A stretch of DNA of 64,000 bases, from assembly GCF_022631375.1 (NCBI RefSeq), contig NZ_JALBGC010000003.1, positions 310,001 to 374,000 on the forward strand, read 5' to 3'. The notes beneath the pieces are model-generated. The model was not told the DNA's origin and did no database searches. It was given only the letters and a program-made list of their open reading frames with translations. The number at the start of each line of letters is the position of its first letter. The stretch's first letter is position 1. Positions 63,561-64,000 of this stretch are shown here, in pieces. Made by a program: the position numbers and the translations under genes. The stretch comes from Hymenobacter cyanobacteriorum. GTDB taxonomy: Bacteria > Bacteroidota > Bacteroidia > Cytophagales > Hymenobacteraceae.

Positions 63561-63949
63561 AGGACCACGAAGGTAACCAGCTACCTCTTGCTCAAGCAAT
63601 CCGTGAGAGCATGTCTACAGAGGAGTTGCTGTCAAACATACAATCGAGCGGGTGAATACAACACTGGTTGCCGTGAGCAGTAGCGCAACTCAACTGGTGA
63701 GCAGATACACGCTACATTTGTGGCACAACCACTTGGTTGCCTCTTCACTACAACGAGGTGTTGCAGTTGTCAAAAATCAGTAGCACCTTGTGCTAATAAT
63801 TTTAGTCGGTCGCGAACGCCAGAGAGAGCACTGACGTTGGTTTGATACAGCACTAGACAACTCTCACACCCACAACTCTGTACTACTAGCGGCGAAGTGC
63901 TGTTACTGCATGCGTAGTGCAGCACTTTCTTGCACCAACTACCCTGAAG
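63561..63949. other. Intergenic region between hsdM and the next gene
   Basis: About 390 bp of lower-GC sequence with no gene. It holds a likely hsdM promoter (minus strand), TACATTTG at 63713-63720 (plus strand, an exact -7 match), a small hairpin TAGCAC-CTT-GTGCTA (63781-63795) and a longer one, AAGTGCTG/CAGCACTT (63895-63927), near the start of the next gene. Confidence 0.6.
63633..63661 (-). promoter_or_regulatory. hsdM operon promoter
   Basis: On the minus strand TTG (63659-63661) is followed after 18 bp by TATGTTTG (63633-63640), an exact TAnnTTTG with normal spacing. The predicted leader to ATG 63560 is about 66 nt. It would drive hsdM-hsdS-hsdR and perhaps the helicase. Confidence 0.68.
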
Positions 63950-64000
63950 ATGGCGCAGACTGATTTCATCAAAGACATTGCGAAGTACGGCCTGGAGAAC
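63950..64000 (+). CDS. 5' end of a gene cut by the window edge
   Basis: ATG 63950 opens a frame of 17 codons (M-A-Q-T-D-F-I-K-D-I-A-K-Y-G-L-E-N) that runs off the window. The start resembles glucosaminidase-type muramidase genes of Bacteroidota, but so few residues do not allow a call. A hairpin lies 22 bp upstream. Confidence 0.4.
   Translation, partial: MAQTDFIKDIAKYGLEN

Larger units (their letters stand above)
51806..64000. mobile_element. Probable genomic island, left end at tRNA-Gly
   Basis: From the tRNA 3' end to the right edge the DNA is less GC-rich, genes are of accessory type (XRE regulator, DUF3871, restriction-modification, helicase), and the palindromic repeats common in the core are absent. 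No integrase, transposase or second tRNA copy is visible in the window, so the right end must lie beyond it. Confidence 0.6.

Overview
The window looks like a chromosomal segment of a high-GC Bacteroidota, most likely Hymenobacter or a close relative in Cytophagales. Supporting signs are the Bacteroidota promoter element TAnnTTTG upstream of several genes, almost no Shine-Dalgarno sequences, a SusC-like TonB-linked receptor, DUF4136, DUF2157/GDYXXLXY and SUKH proteins, bacillithiol genes (bshC, ytxJ), lipA, an E1 alpha/beta fusion, and many small secreted low-complexity proteins. No rRNA is present; one tRNA-Gly(CCC) is found.

Positions 1-51,700 are ordinary core chromosome on both strands with no long operons. 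In order: unknown and lipoprotein genes (1-5.4 kb), a tandem CsbD protein, a saccharopine/alanine-dehydrogenase-like enzyme, gcvP, DUF4136, lipA, an OsmC protein, the bacilliredoxin-like ytxJ, a 2-oxoacid dehydrogenase E1 fusion, a SusC-like receptor, an M16 peptidase, four small basic secreted proteins (24.0-26.4 kb), pheS, an acyltransferase, rimO, bshC, an orphan AT-rich SUKH gene, a hybrid histidine kinase, 5-formyl-THF cyclo-ligase, exbD-tonB, GDYXXLXY plus DUF2157, mnmD, a thioesterase, rlmN, outer-membrane proteins, a metal-type AraC regulator facing a Cys-rich copper-storage protein, a B12-binding radical SAM protein, a hydrolase-like lipoprotein and a GNAT acetyltransferase.

From the tRNA-Gly (51,733-51,805) to the right edge the DNA is visibly less GC-rich and looks like a genomic island. 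It carries a secreted unknown, a small XRE regulator, a DUF3871 protein, a 700-bp gene-free stretch with a possible folded RNA, and a minus-strand cluster hsdM-hsdS-hsdR-helicase. The HsdS is half-size with one target-recognition domain. The 786-residue SF2 helicase-like protein downstream is not one I recognise and is the best candidate for an uncharacterised defence component.

The most unusual pattern is a set of long palindromes and AT-rich repeats scattered through the core. Two are translated in frame inside enzymes: at the E1 alpha/beta junction, and between the B12 and radical SAM domains. Others form gene ends. One perfect palindrome supplies the stop codons of both convergent neighbours (osmC-like and ytxJ). 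mnmD takes its start codon from one repeat and its stop from another. The DUF2157 gene has its start in a palindrome and its stop in a repeat. The three palindrome variants keep the same layout while differing in sequence on both arms together, so hairpin formation appears to be preserved.
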